Of a stretch of DNA of 64,000 nucleotides, positions 9,918 to 19,000 are shown one piece after another. The stretch is from Frateuria hangzhouensis (lineage in GTDB: Bacteria; Pseudomonadota; Gammaproteobacteria; Xanthomonadales; Rhodanobacteraceae). A program made the translations under genes and the position numbers. Position 1 is the first letter of the stretch. The number at the start of each line of letters is the position of its first letter. Location of the stretch: assembly GCF_026410505.1 (NCBI RefSeq), contig NZ_JAPMIU010000004.1, positions 62,001 to 126,000 of the forward strand, in the 5' to 3' direction. Under the pieces are notes generated by a model that worked only from the letters and a program-made list of their open reading frames with translations, made no database searches and was not told where the DNA came from.

Positions 9918-10757
9918 TCACGCGCCGCCGCCGAGCGCGCGCGTGATGAGCCACGTCCCCGCGGCGATGGCCAACGCGCCGACCACACGCCGGCCGGCCT
10001 GGCCGCCGGGCGCGAGGCGCTCGACGGTGATGGCGCCGGTTACGGCGGCCATGGCACGCAGGTCCATGCAGCCGAGGGCGAGAAGGCTCGCGGTGAGGCC
10101 GGCGCAAGCGCAAACGCAATGGCGGCCGAGTCGCCAGCCCGCGCGCCAGGCGGACGCCGCGCCATCGGGCAGCGGGTCCGGATGCTGACCGGGTGCGGCG
10201 CGGCAGTAGGCCAGGTGTCGAGCCTTCCATCGGGAGAACTGGAGGAAGCCGGCTAGCGCGACGACGGTACCGACGACGAGCGGCGCGGACCGCGCCAACA
10301 CCGGCAGCCCACTCCCGGCGACCGTGGCCAACGCCACCACCGGATACGTCGCCAGCCCGAACAATACCCACACCGCGAAGTACGCCAACCCCATCAGCAT
10401 GATCCATCGTTGCGGCCGTGCGCCGTCGAACCGGTGCAGGGCCTCGCGATAGCGCCACAGCGAAGGCAGCAGCGAGGGCAGCATCATCGCGACCATCATG
10501 ACCAGCCACATGCCGGTGAACGAGGCCACCGCAGCCCACCCAGACCCGCCCGGCACCTGCAACCGTGCCACCGACATCGTCGGGTCATCGACCATGGGCA
10601 TCGCCGCCACGGATGCCCCATGGGCGAAGGTCGCCGCCGCGCAGATGGCGAAGAGCAGGACACCGGCGCCAAAGAACAGCCACCGTGCGCCCCGCCCGTC
10701 CGCCGGCGGATCGGGGACGGGCGGACCGATCGGCAGGCGTGCGTCCCGGACAGCCAC
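9918..10757 (-). CDS. DUF2182 family integral membrane protein
   Basis: A 279-residue protein with about seven hydrophobic segments. It carries the DUF2182 hallmark MWLVMMVAMMLPSL (Met-rich helix, residues ~83-96), a second motif GLAYFAVWVLFGL, and a Cys/His-rich stretch HCVCACAGLTASLLALGCMD near residue 220. The family is annotated as a predicted metal-binding membrane protein with no proven function. It lies 3 bp downstream of the DUF899 gene on the same strand, so the two form an operon. The divergent regulator gene at 11624 may control it. Confidence 0.85.
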   Translation of the reverse strand: MAVRDARLPIGPPVPDPPADGRGARWLFFGAGVLLFAICAAATFAHGASVAAMPMVDDPTMSVARLQVPGGSGWAAVASFTGMWLVMMVAMMLPSLLPSLWRYREALHRFDGARPQRWIMLMGLAYFAVWVLFGLATYPVVALATVAGSGLPVLARSAPLVVGTVVALAGFLQFSRWKARHLAYCRAAPGQHPDPLPDGAASAWRAGWRLGRHCVCACAGLTASLLALGCMDLRAMAAVTGAITVERLAPGGQAGRRVVGALAIAAGTWLITRALGGGA

Positions 10758-10760
10758 GGC

Positions 10761-11525
10761 TCAACGCTCGCCGTATTCGTCGTGGCGCCGCCACCACACG
10801 CCCTGCTCGTTGCGACCCTTGGGTGCGCGGTCGAGCCATTGGTACATGTTCCACAGGCCGTCCAGGCCGCGCGCGTAGGTGGAATAGGTGTGGAAGATGT
10901 CGCCGCCTTCGCGCACGAAGCTGCTCAATCCGGGGCGGTCGCGCACGTAGGTGGGCGCATCGGTGCCGCAGGTGGCGGCAAACTGGTGGACCGGTTCAGA
11001 GTAGGCCTCGGCGGCCATCGGGTGCCCGCCGCGGCGGTAGTTGTATTCGACGCCCCCGGCCTGCTGTTGCGCCTCGGTGATCGAGACGTTGAAGTCGTAG
11101 TTGAAGTCGCCCTCGGACGAGGACGCCCAGGGGAAGCGCCAGCCCATGCGCTGCCTGTACGCCTGCAGCTTGGCCAGCGGCGCGCGCGAGACCGCGCAGA
11201 GCGTGACGTCGTGGTGGGCCAGGTGGGCGACGATGCCGTCGAAACCGTCGGCGATGGCCGAGCAGGATGGGCAGCCGGCGGCATAGCCGGGGCCGAACAT
11301 GAAGTGGTAGACCAGCAACTGCGAGCGGCCCTGGAACAGGTCCGCCAGCGTGGCGCTGCCCTGGTCGGCGTCGAACCGGTAGGTCTTGTCGACACGGACC
11401 CACGGCATGGCCTGCCGCTGCCTTGCCAGCTCGTCGCTGCGCCGGGTCAGTTCCTTTTCCGCCTCCAGCAGCGCCAGTCGCGCTGCCAGCCATTGGTCGC
11501 GTGTTGCGAGGGTTGCCTGCGTCAT
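10761..11525 (-). CDS. DUF899 family thioredoxin-like protein
   Basis: A 254-residue soluble protein. Family blocks include an N-terminal helix rich in LLEAEKELTR, the motif MPWVRVDKTYRFD, the thioredoxin-fold core LVYHFMFGPGYAAGCPSCS (CPSC-type site near residue 85), AVSRAPLAKLQAYRQRMGW and GLDGLWNMYQWLDRAPKGR at the C-terminus. The family is uncharacterised and sometimes called DUF899 thioredoxin-like. It is transcribed together with the DUF2182 gene and is divergent from the HTH regulator. Confidence 0.88.
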   Translation of the reverse strand: MTQATLATRDQWLAARLALLEAEKELTRRSDELARQRQAMPWVRVDKTYRFDADQGSATLADLFQGRSQLLVYHFMFGPGYAAGCPSCSAIADGFDGIVAHLAHHDVTLCAVSRAPLAKLQAYRQRMGWRFPWASSSEGDFNYDFNVSITEAQQQAGGVEYNYRRGGHPMAAEAYSEPVHQFAATCGTDAPTYVRDRPGLSSFVREGGDIFHTYSTYARGLDGLWNMYQWLDRAPKGRNEQGVWWRRHDEYGER

Positions 11526-11623
11526 TGCCGTTCTCCGTGGTCGTAAGTGGCGTCGGCTACGCTAGACCCGGAGCGCGGAATGCGGGGAGTGACAACTGTG
11601 GCGCGATTGCGCGGCCGGACCGG

Positions 11624-12844
11624 ATGGATGCGCTGATCACTGCCGCGGCGCGCGCCTTGGCGGCGGGCGACCCGCTGGGCGCGTTGAACCGCGTCGCCCT
11701 GCGTGACGACGCGCCCGCGCTGGCCCTGCGCGGTACCGCGATGGCACAGCTCGGTGACTTGCCGCGCGCGAAGGCGCTGCTGCGCGCCGCGGCGCGTGCG
11801 TTCGGGCCGCGCGAGGCGCTGGCCCGTGCGCGCTGCGTGCTGGCCGAGGCGGAGATCGCGCTGGTCTCGCGCGACCTGCGTTGGCCGACGCGCGCGCTGG
11901 AGGCGGCGCGGATCGCGCTGGAGACACATGGCGACCGGACGAACGCCGCCCATGCGCGCAATCTGCAGGCGCGCCGGTTGCTGTTGATCGGGCGCCTGGA
12001 CGAAGCCGAGCGTGTGCTCGACGGGCTCGATCCCTCGCTCTTTCCCCCACCGCTGCGCGCGGCCCACGAACTGGTGGTCGCCGGCATCGCCGTGCGCCGG
12101 CTGCACACCGCGGCGGCGCGCACGGCGCTGGCGCGGGCCACGCAGGCGGCACGCCAGGCGCGGATCCCGGCGCTGGTGGCCGAAGCCGAAGACGCGGCGC
12201 GCGTGCTGGCAGCTCCCGCGGCGCGGCGCATCGCGCACGACGGCGAGCGGCTGCTGCGACTGGACGAGGTGGAGGCGCTGCTCGGCTCGGACGCGCTGGT
12301 GGTGGACGCATGCCGCCAGGTGGTGGGCGATGCACACGCGAAGGTGCCGCTGTCCAGCCGGCCGGTGTTGTTTGCGCTGGCGCGCGCGCTGGGCCAGTCA
12401 TGGCCCGGCGACGTGCCGCGCGACGCGCTGGTGGCGTTGGTCTTCCGCAGCCGCTATGCGGACGCCTCGCACCACGCGCGCCTGCGGGTGGAGATCGGCC
12501 GCCTGCGCGCGCTGTTGCGCGACGTGGCACAGGTGCGCGCGACCCGGCGCGGTTTCGAGTTGCTGCCGTTGCAGGCGCACTCGGTGGTGGTGCTGGCACG
12601 GCCGGTCGAGGAACGGCACGGGGGGGTACTCGCGCTGCTGGCCGACGGCGAGTCCTGGTCGAGCTCGGCGCTCGCGCTGGCGCTCGGCACGAGCCAGCGC
12701 AACGTGCAACGCGCGCTCGATGTGCTCGCGGCCGAGGGCAAGGTGCAACCGGTCGGGCGCGGGCGCGCGCGCCGCTGGATGACACCGCCCCTGTCGGGAT
12801 TCGCGACCACCTTGTTACTCCCGCCGCCGCCATCGGAGGGCTAG
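11624..12844 (+). CDS. TPR/winged-helix regulatory protein
   Basis: A 406-residue soluble protein. The first ~190 residues are Ala/Arg-rich helical hairpins that look like degenerate TPR units. Residues ~275-320 resemble an OmpR/SARP-type winged helix (LVFRSRYADASHHARLRVEI). The C-terminal ~40 residues contain a second helix-turn-helix (SALALALGTSQRNVQRALDV) followed by a basic wing GRGRARRWM. ATG 11624 is used; a CTAGACC box lies just upstream near 11564. Divergence from DUF899/DUF2182 and co-direction with the beta-propeller gene suggest a local regulator, which is inference. No ligand domain was recognised. Confidence 0.7.
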   Translation: MDALITAAARALAAGDPLGALNRVALRDDAPALALRGTAMAQLGDLPRAKALLRAAARAFGPREALARARCVLAEAEIALVSRDLRWPTRALEAARIALETHGDRTNAAHARNLQARRLLLIGRLDEAERVLDGLDPSLFPPPLRAAHELVVAGIAVRRLHTAAARTALARATQAARQARIPALVAEAEDAARVLAAPAARRIAHDGERLLRLDEVEALLGSDALVVDACRQVVGDAHAKVPLSSRPVLFALARALGQSWPGDVPRDALVALVFRSRYADASHHARLRVEIGRLRALLRDVAQVRATRRGFELLPLQAHSVVVLARPVEERHGGVLALLADGESWSSSALALALGTSQRNVQRALDVLAAEGKVQPVGRGRARRWMTPPLSGFATTLLLPPPPSEG

Positions 12845-12853
12845 GATCGCCGC

Positions 12854-13504
12854 ATGAAACCCACCGCCGCAAACATCCTCCAGGAACTGGGTCCCTTCCC
12901 GGGCGTCGATAACGTGCATGGCGTGAGCTACGACGGCGAGCGCGTCTGGTTCGCCTCCGGCGACCGCCTGAACGCGCTCGACCCGCACAGCGGCCAGACG
13001 CTGCGCTCGCTCGATCTGGCCGCGGACGCGGGCACCGCGTTCGACGGCCGGCACCTGTACCAGATCGCCGAGCGCGAGATCCACAAGATCGACCCGCAGA
13101 CCGGTCGCGTGCTGGCCACCCTGCCGGCACCGGGCGACGGCGGCGATTCCGGGCTGGCCTGGGCCGAGGGCTCGCTGTGGGTCGGGCAATACCGCGAGCG
13201 CAGGATCCACCAGGTCGACCCGCAGACCGGCGCGGTGCTGCGCACCCTCGAAACCAACCGGTTCGTCACCGGCGTCACCTGGATCGAGGGCGAACTCTGG
13301 CACGGCACCTGGGAAGGCGACCAGAGCGAGTTGCGGCGGGTCGACCCGCGCACCGGCGAGGTGCTGGAAAGCGTGGAGATGCCAGCCGGGGCGGGCGTGT
13401 CGGGGCTGGAATCCGACGGCGCGCAGCGGTTCTTCTGCGGCGGCGGCGGCAGCGGCAAGTTGCGGGTGGTGCAGCGTCCGCGGCGTTCGGTGGCGACGGA
13501 CTGA
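12854..13504 (+). CDS. beta-propeller protein (Vgb / glutamine cyclotransferase-like)
   Basis: A 216-residue protein with four to five blade-like repeats: FASGDRLNALDPHSGQTLRS, IHKIDPQTGRVLATL, IHQVDPQTGAVLRTLE, LRRVDPRTGEVLESVE. This I-D-P-x-T-G-x-V-L pattern is typical of PQQ-like, Vgb and glutaminyl-cyclase-type propellers. No signal peptide is visible, so it appears cytoplasmic. It starts 10 bp after the regulator gene and is probably co-transcribed with it. No catalytic motif can be assigned. Confidence 0.75.
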   Translation: MKPTAANILQELGPFPGVDNVHGVSYDGERVWFASGDRLNALDPHSGQTLRSLDLAADAGTAFDGRHLYQIAEREIHKIDPQTGRVLATLPAPGDGGDSGLAWAEGSLWVGQYRERRIHQVDPQTGAVLRTLETNRFVTGVTWIEGELWHGTWEGDQSELRRVDPRTGEVLESVEMPAGAGVSGLESDGAQRFFCGGGGSGKLRVVQRPRRSVATD

Positions 13505-13524
13505 TCGCTACCGGCGCGCCGACG

Positions 13525-15921
13525 TCATCGCGGCGCCTGCCAGCGCGCGCCGCCCGGCGGCGCGGCCACCGCGAATCGCACGCTCGCCCACGCGCCATCC
13601 GACGACAGCGCGGTCAGCGCGTGCGCGCCCGGATGGGCGAGCGCCAGCGCGAGGCTGCCCTCGCCTTGCGTGCTGCCTTGCAGGCGACCATCGAGTAGCC
13701 ACTGCACATGGGTCTGCGCGCCGAGCGCGCGGACGTCGATCCGCAGCGGCCGGTCGCTGTTGGGTGCCTGTCGCAGCGTGGCGCCATCGCGCAGCCCGCT
13801 GATGCGGATCGGGGTGGCGACGGCGAGCGAGTCGGGCGCGCAGCCGGGAGCCAGCGGTGGCAGCCGGGAGGCCGCGCGGTCGGCGGCGGTGAGCCACGGC
13901 GTGGCCAGGGCCGGCCAGCGGGCGAGGGTTACGCGTTGCTCGTGCGATGCGTGGCAACCGGCGCTGAGGCGGCGGCCCTCGGCATCGACCCGCAGTTCGA
14001 GGCGGCCGCTCATCCAGGCGCCGGGATCGCGTTCGGCGAAGGTGGGTGGCAGGGCGTTGTCCAGAGCCCAGGCCGTGCGGCGGTGGCGGCACAGATCGGG
14101 CTCAGTGCGGTCGGCGGGTTGGCCCAACGGCCAGCAGATGTCGACGGCGCGCACGCTGGTCGGGCGCGGCGCGTGCACGCCGCCGCGGCCGGGCAGCATG
14201 TCGACCAGCTGGAACAACAGAGGCAGCGCGGTGACGGCGCCGTATTGGCCCGGCGACGGGGTGCCGTCGGGGCGGCCGATCCACACGCCGATGGTCCAGC
14301 GGTCGGTGACGCCGATCGCCCAGGCGTCGCGGTAGCCGTAGCTGGTGCCGGTTTTCCAGGCGACGTTGGCGTGCCGCTGGATGGTGCCCTGCAGTGGCGC
14401 ACCCTCGACGTCGGCGGGGTTGCTGGCGAGGATGTCGCGGACGATCCACGCCGCACCCGGCGAGAGCAGGCGGCGCGGGCGCGCCGGCTGCCCGGGCGTG
14501 TACCGCGGCGCACCGGCGATGCCGCCGTTGGCCAGCGCGCTGTAGCCGCCGACGAGATCTTCCAGCCGCGCGGCCGTGCCGCCCAGGATGATCGAGAGGT
14601 TGGGACGCGCGCCGGCGGGCAGCTGCAGGTCGATGCCGCCGCTGGCCAGCCGCGCGACGAAGCGGTTCGGGCCGACGCGGTCGAGCATGTCCACCGCCGG
14701 CACGTTGAGCGAACGCTGCAGTGCCTCGGCCACGCTGACCGGGCCGCTGAAGGCCTCGTCGAAGTTGCCCGGGTGATAGCCACCGAAGTCCTGCGGCGCA
14801 TCGACCAGCAGGCTTTCGGAGGTGACCAGGCCATCGTCCAGCGCCAGCCCGTAGAGGAAGGGCTTGAGCGTGGAGCCGGGCGAGCGCGCCGCCCGCACCA
14901 TGTCGATGTGCCCGGCGCGCTCCGGGTCGGCGAATTCGCCGGTGCCGACGTAGACACGGGTGGCGAGCGTGGCGTTGTCCACCGCCAGCAGCGCGACCGA
15001 ACTGCGCGGCGGCAGCCGCGCGAGGTAGCTGGTGACGTGGTCCTCGGCGGCGCGCTGCAGGTTGGCGTCGAGCGTGGTGACGATGCGCCGCGCATGGGGC
15101 TGCTGCTGGTGCAGGCGCCCGGCCAGCAGCGCGGCGGTCAGCGGCGCGCGCAGCGAGCGGGCGACCACCGGTTCGATCGCCGCCTGGCGTACCTGTTCGG
15201 CCGTCCAGATGCCCTCGTCGCGCAGCCGGTGCAGTACCTTGTCGCGGGCGGCGCGCGCCCGTTCCGGGTGGCGGTCCGGGCGCAGCCGGCTGGGCGCTTG
15301 CGGCAGCACCGCCAACAGCGCGGCCTCGGCGCGGGAGAGCCGGCGGGCGCTCTTGCCCAGGTACGCCCACGAGGCGGCCTCGACGCCTTCGATCGTGCCG
15401 CCGAACGGCGCGTGGTTGAGGTAGAGCTCGAGGATCTGCGTCTTGCTGAGGTGCGCCTCCAGCTGCAGCGCGCGCAGGATCTGCCTGAGCTTGCCGCCGA
15501 AGGTGTGCGGGATCGGCTCGATGATGCGCGTGACCTGCATGGTCAGCGTGGAGCCGCCGGAAACGATGTGGCCGTGCAGCGCGCCCTGCATCGCGCCGCG
15601 GATCAGCGCGAAGGGATTGACGCCGGGGTGGTAGCGGAACCAGCGGTCTTCGTAGCCGAGCAGGGCCTGGCGGTACAGCGGCGAGACCTCGGCCGCGGTG
15701 GTGGGATAGCGCCAGACGCCGTCGCGGTCGGCGAAGGCGCGCAGCGGCGTGCCGTCGCGGGCGAGGACAACGGTGCTGCCGGTGCCGGGCGGCGGCAGCG
15801 GCAGCGGGAACAGGCGATCGAGCGCGAACGCGATTAGCAGGACGGCGACGAGGGTGATCGCCATGCCGCGCAGCCAGCGTTTGCGGCGGGAGCGGTGCTG
15901 CGGTGTGGAGCTATGGGTCAT
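13525..15921 (-). CDS. pbpC: penicillin-binding protein 1C (glycosyltransferase/transpeptidase)
   Basis: A 798-residue bifunctional peptidoglycan synthase anchored by one N-terminal helix (MAITLVAVLLIAFALDRLF). The GT51 domain shows EDRWFRYHPGVNP and GGSTLTMQVTR. The transpeptidase domain shows the SxxK motif in SPGSTLKPFLYG, the SxN-type motif SLNVPAV and the KTG box WKTGTSYGYRD. The C-terminal ~100 residues match the PBP1C-specific BiPBP_C domain. ATG 15921 precedes the basic anchor. It is followed in the same direction as, and downstream of, the alpha-2-macroglobulin gene, a pairing known in many Proteobacteria. Confidence 0.95.
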   Translation of the reverse strand: MTHSSTPQHRSRRKRWLRGMAITLVAVLLIAFALDRLFPLPLPPPGTGSTVVLARDGTPLRAFADRDGVWRYPTTAAEVSPLYRQALLGYEDRWFRYHPGVNPFALIRGAMQGALHGHIVSGGSTLTMQVTRIIEPIPHTFGGKLRQILRALQLEAHLSKTQILELYLNHAPFGGTIEGVEAASWAYLGKSARRLSRAEAALLAVLPQAPSRLRPDRHPERARAARDKVLHRLRDEGIWTAEQVRQAAIEPVVARSLRAPLTAALLAGRLHQQQPHARRIVTTLDANLQRAAEDHVTSYLARLPPRSSVALLAVDNATLATRVYVGTGEFADPERAGHIDMVRAARSPGSTLKPFLYGLALDDGLVTSESLLVDAPQDFGGYHPGNFDEAFSGPVSVAEALQRSLNVPAVDMLDRVGPNRFVARLASGGIDLQLPAGARPNLSIILGGTAARLEDLVGGYSALANGGIAGAPRYTPGQPARPRRLLSPGAAWIVRDILASNPADVEGAPLQGTIQRHANVAWKTGTSYGYRDAWAIGVTDRWTIGVWIGRPDGTPSPGQYGAVTALPLLFQLVDMLPGRGGVHAPRPTSVRAVDICWPLGQPADRTEPDLCRHRRTAWALDNALPPTFAERDPGAWMSGRLELRVDAEGRRLSAGCHASHEQRVTLARWPALATPWLTAADRAASRLPPLAPGCAPDSLAVATPIRISGLRDGATLRQAPNSDRPLRIDVRALGAQTHVQWLLDGRLQGSTQGEGSLALALAHPGAHALTALSSDGAWASVRFAVAAPPGGARWQAPR

Positions 15922-15972
15922 GGTCGAGGGCGGTCCGCGACCTGCGCTTGCCGCAGGGCGGCGCCTGCCGTT

Positions 15973-16034
15973 GCAGGAGCGCACCCCGTGCGCGACCGGG
16001 AGGATGGCGGTCGCGCACAAGGTGCGCCCCTACA
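15973..16034. repeat. palindromic repeat pair, family B
   Basis: GCAGGAGCGCACCCCGTGCG faces CGCACAAGGTGCGCCCCTAC across a short linker. It lies in the spacer between the alpha-2-macroglobulin and pbpC genes. Related copies lie at 27970-28041 and 30153-30225. Confidence 0.85.
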
Positions 16035-16074
16035 GGATCTTGCGCGAGCCGGGGCTTCCATGGCTGTCGTGCGA

Positions 16075-19000
16075 TCAGGGCTCGACCACGGTGATCTTCG
16101 CCGGCGCGGCCTTGCCGATGCCGCGCAGGGCCGGGCGGTACATGTCTTCGACCAGCGGCGGCGGCACGGTGTAGACGCCCGGGGTGACCGCGCGCACCAG
16201 GTAGAACACGTGGGCCGGATCGCCGCGGCGCAGGCGCAGCGCCGCGGCGTAGCGGTCGTCACGGTACTCCTCGTGGACCAGGTCGGCGGCGCCGGCGTGC
16301 TGGTCCATCTCGATGCCGTCGACCACCACGCCTTCCCATTGCTGCGCGCCGCCGAGGTTGAGGTTTTCCACTTCCAGGCCGCCGGGCAGCAGGTCGGTGA
16401 CCAGCGCGTCGGGCATGTCGGCGCGCGCCTCGATGGTGAGCTCGACGATCAGGCTGTCGCCTTCCTTCAGCGTGTCGGCCTCCCACGGCTTGCCGTCGGT
16501 GGTGAAGTAGCGGCGGCGCACGTCGACCTGGCTGGCATCGGCGGCCGGCGGCTGTTGCGGGATGCCGGCGATGTCCAGGGTGGCGAACACGGTGCCTTCG
16601 CCGGCCGGCTGCACGGTGATGCCGCCGGCGAGCTCGGCAAGGCTCAGCTCGCGCGTCCACAGGCGCTTGTCGGCCGGTGCAGCTTCGCGCTTGCCGGCGA
16701 TGGTGAGGTCGACCGCCAGCGGCGCGGCCTTGCCAGCGTCGAAGGCGCGGGCCACGCGGGCGATCGCGGCCTGCTCCTGGGTGGACAGGTAGGACCACGA
16801 CCAGTGGTAGTAGGGCACCTTCTGGTTCGTGGCGTGCTCGCGCGCGGTGGCGTTGCGCGCCCACTCGATCAGCTTGGCGTCGTAGGCGGGCTTGGCCAGG
16901 CCGTAGCGGTGGGTGAGCGCGACCATCAACGCCAGGTCGCGCAACTCCGAGCCGTAGTCACCGACATACCAGGGGTGCTCCCGGGTCCAGGCAAAGGCTT
17001 CGTCGATGGCTTTCTGCGCGCGCCCGCCATCGCCCATCAGCTTGAGCGCGACGCCGAGGTGCACCAGCGGCAGCGGCGCGACCAGCTTGCTGCGGTCGTT
17101 GTCGAAGATCGCGCGCAGAGTGCCCAGCGGGGCGCGATTGACGCGGGCCAGCACGAAACCGGAATAGGCCTCGTCGGCGATGCGCAGGTGATCGTGATGT
17201 TCGTAGCTGTAGTAGCGGTGGCCGCCGCCGAGCAAGTCGTCGCTCAGGCGCTTGAGCGATTTCTGCAGCACTTCCTGCGGCACGGCGAAACCTTCCTCGC
17301 GCGCATCGAGCATGAAGTCGACCACGTAGGGCGTGATGAAGGTCTGGATCGGGCTGGTGCCGCCCCAGAAGCTGTAGTGCCCGTTGCTGGCCTGGAACGA
17401 GGCGATGCGCGCCAGCGCGCCGTCGACCGCGGCCTTGCGCACCGCCTCGTTGGTGGACTGGCCCAGCGCCTTGGCGGTGGCCGGGTCCAGGATCAGCGCG
17501 GCGTAACCCTTGCTGGTGGTCTGCTCGATGCAGCCATAGGGGTAGTCGAGCAGGTGGCGCAGCGCCGAGCCGTAGGGCAGCGGCGGCAGCGTGCTGAGGG
17601 TGAGCTGGGCGCGCACGGTGGCGGGCAGCAGGCCTTTGGCGGCGCCGGCGTCGAGGTGGGCGGGCTTGCCGGCCTCGATCGCCAGCGGCACGGTGTGCTG
17701 CTGCTCGGGCCAGGCCGGACGCACGGCGAACTCGAAGTGGCGATCCACCACGTAGTCGTTGAGCGTGGCATGGATATCCAGCTTGGCCACGGCGGCACCG
17801 GCGCCGGCGGTGACCGGCATGCTCAGCACGGTGCCGGCACCGTCCTTCAGCGCCACCTCGCGGCTGGCGTTGGCGATGCTGATCGGGCCGCTGCCCTTGA
17901 CCACCACCCTGGCGGTGCCGTCGTGGCCGGAGAGGTTCTTCAGGTCCAGGCTGATGCGCGCCTTGTCGCCGGCGGCCATCACCCGCGGGGTGCCCGGCTC
18001 GACCACCAGCGGCGCCCGCACGGTGACGGCGCCCTCGGCGTTGCCAAAGCGGTCGGCGCTCCACGCCAGCGCGGCCAGCCGCAGGCGGCCGTTGAAGTCC
18101 GGCACCTCCACCCGCAGCGTCGCCTTGCCCTGCGCGTCGAAGGCGACCGGGGCGGCGAACAGGTCGACGATCTGCACCTTGGGATTGAGTCGCGCCGCGT
18201 GCGGCAGCGCCTTGCCGCTCATGTCGCCGCCGTAGCGCAGCCGGGCCTCGGCACCGTCCATCGCCTCGATGATGCGGCTGTACAGGTCGTAGGCGTCCAC
18301 TCCGAACGCACGCTTGGCGAACATCCACGCCCAGGCGTCGGGCACCGGGTAGCCGGTGATGTTGATGACGCCCTGGTCGACCGCCGCCAGGGTGACGTAG
18401 GCGCGCGTGTTGGCCAGGCCTCTGGCTTGCACGGTCACCTCGAGCGGATTGCCTGGCCGCATCCGGTCGGGCGCGGTGAGGGCGAGCGGGATGCGCCGGT
18501 CGTTGCGCTCCATGGTCACGTGCTGCACGCCCAGCGCGCGCGCCGGCGTGGTGTGCTCGGTAGCCTCGCCGCCACGGAAGACCAGCGCCGAGACGTACAC
18601 GTCGTGGCGCTCCCAATCCTTGGTCACCGGGATATCGAAGGTGGCGCCAGCCTTGGCGTCGATGTCGCGCACGTAGAGCAGATGGTCCGACTCGACCAAC
18701 AGCAGGCCGGGGCCCTCCTGCGGCGGCGTGACCGTCACTTTCATGGTGTCGCCGGCACGGTAGCGGGCCTTGTCCAGTTGCAGCTTGACCTTGTCCGGGC
18801 GCGCCTCCTTGCCCAGGTTCTCGTCCTCCCAGCTCCAGCCGGCGAAGAACGGGAACACGGTGGTGAGCTGCGTCTGCGGGTCGTACACCTCCAGCCGGTA
18901 GCCGCCCCACTCGACCGGAAACTCGACGTGCGCGCGCTGGCCGGCCGCCAGGTCGATGTCCTTTTCCTCGATCAGTTGCAGGCGCTGGTGGGCGTCGGAG

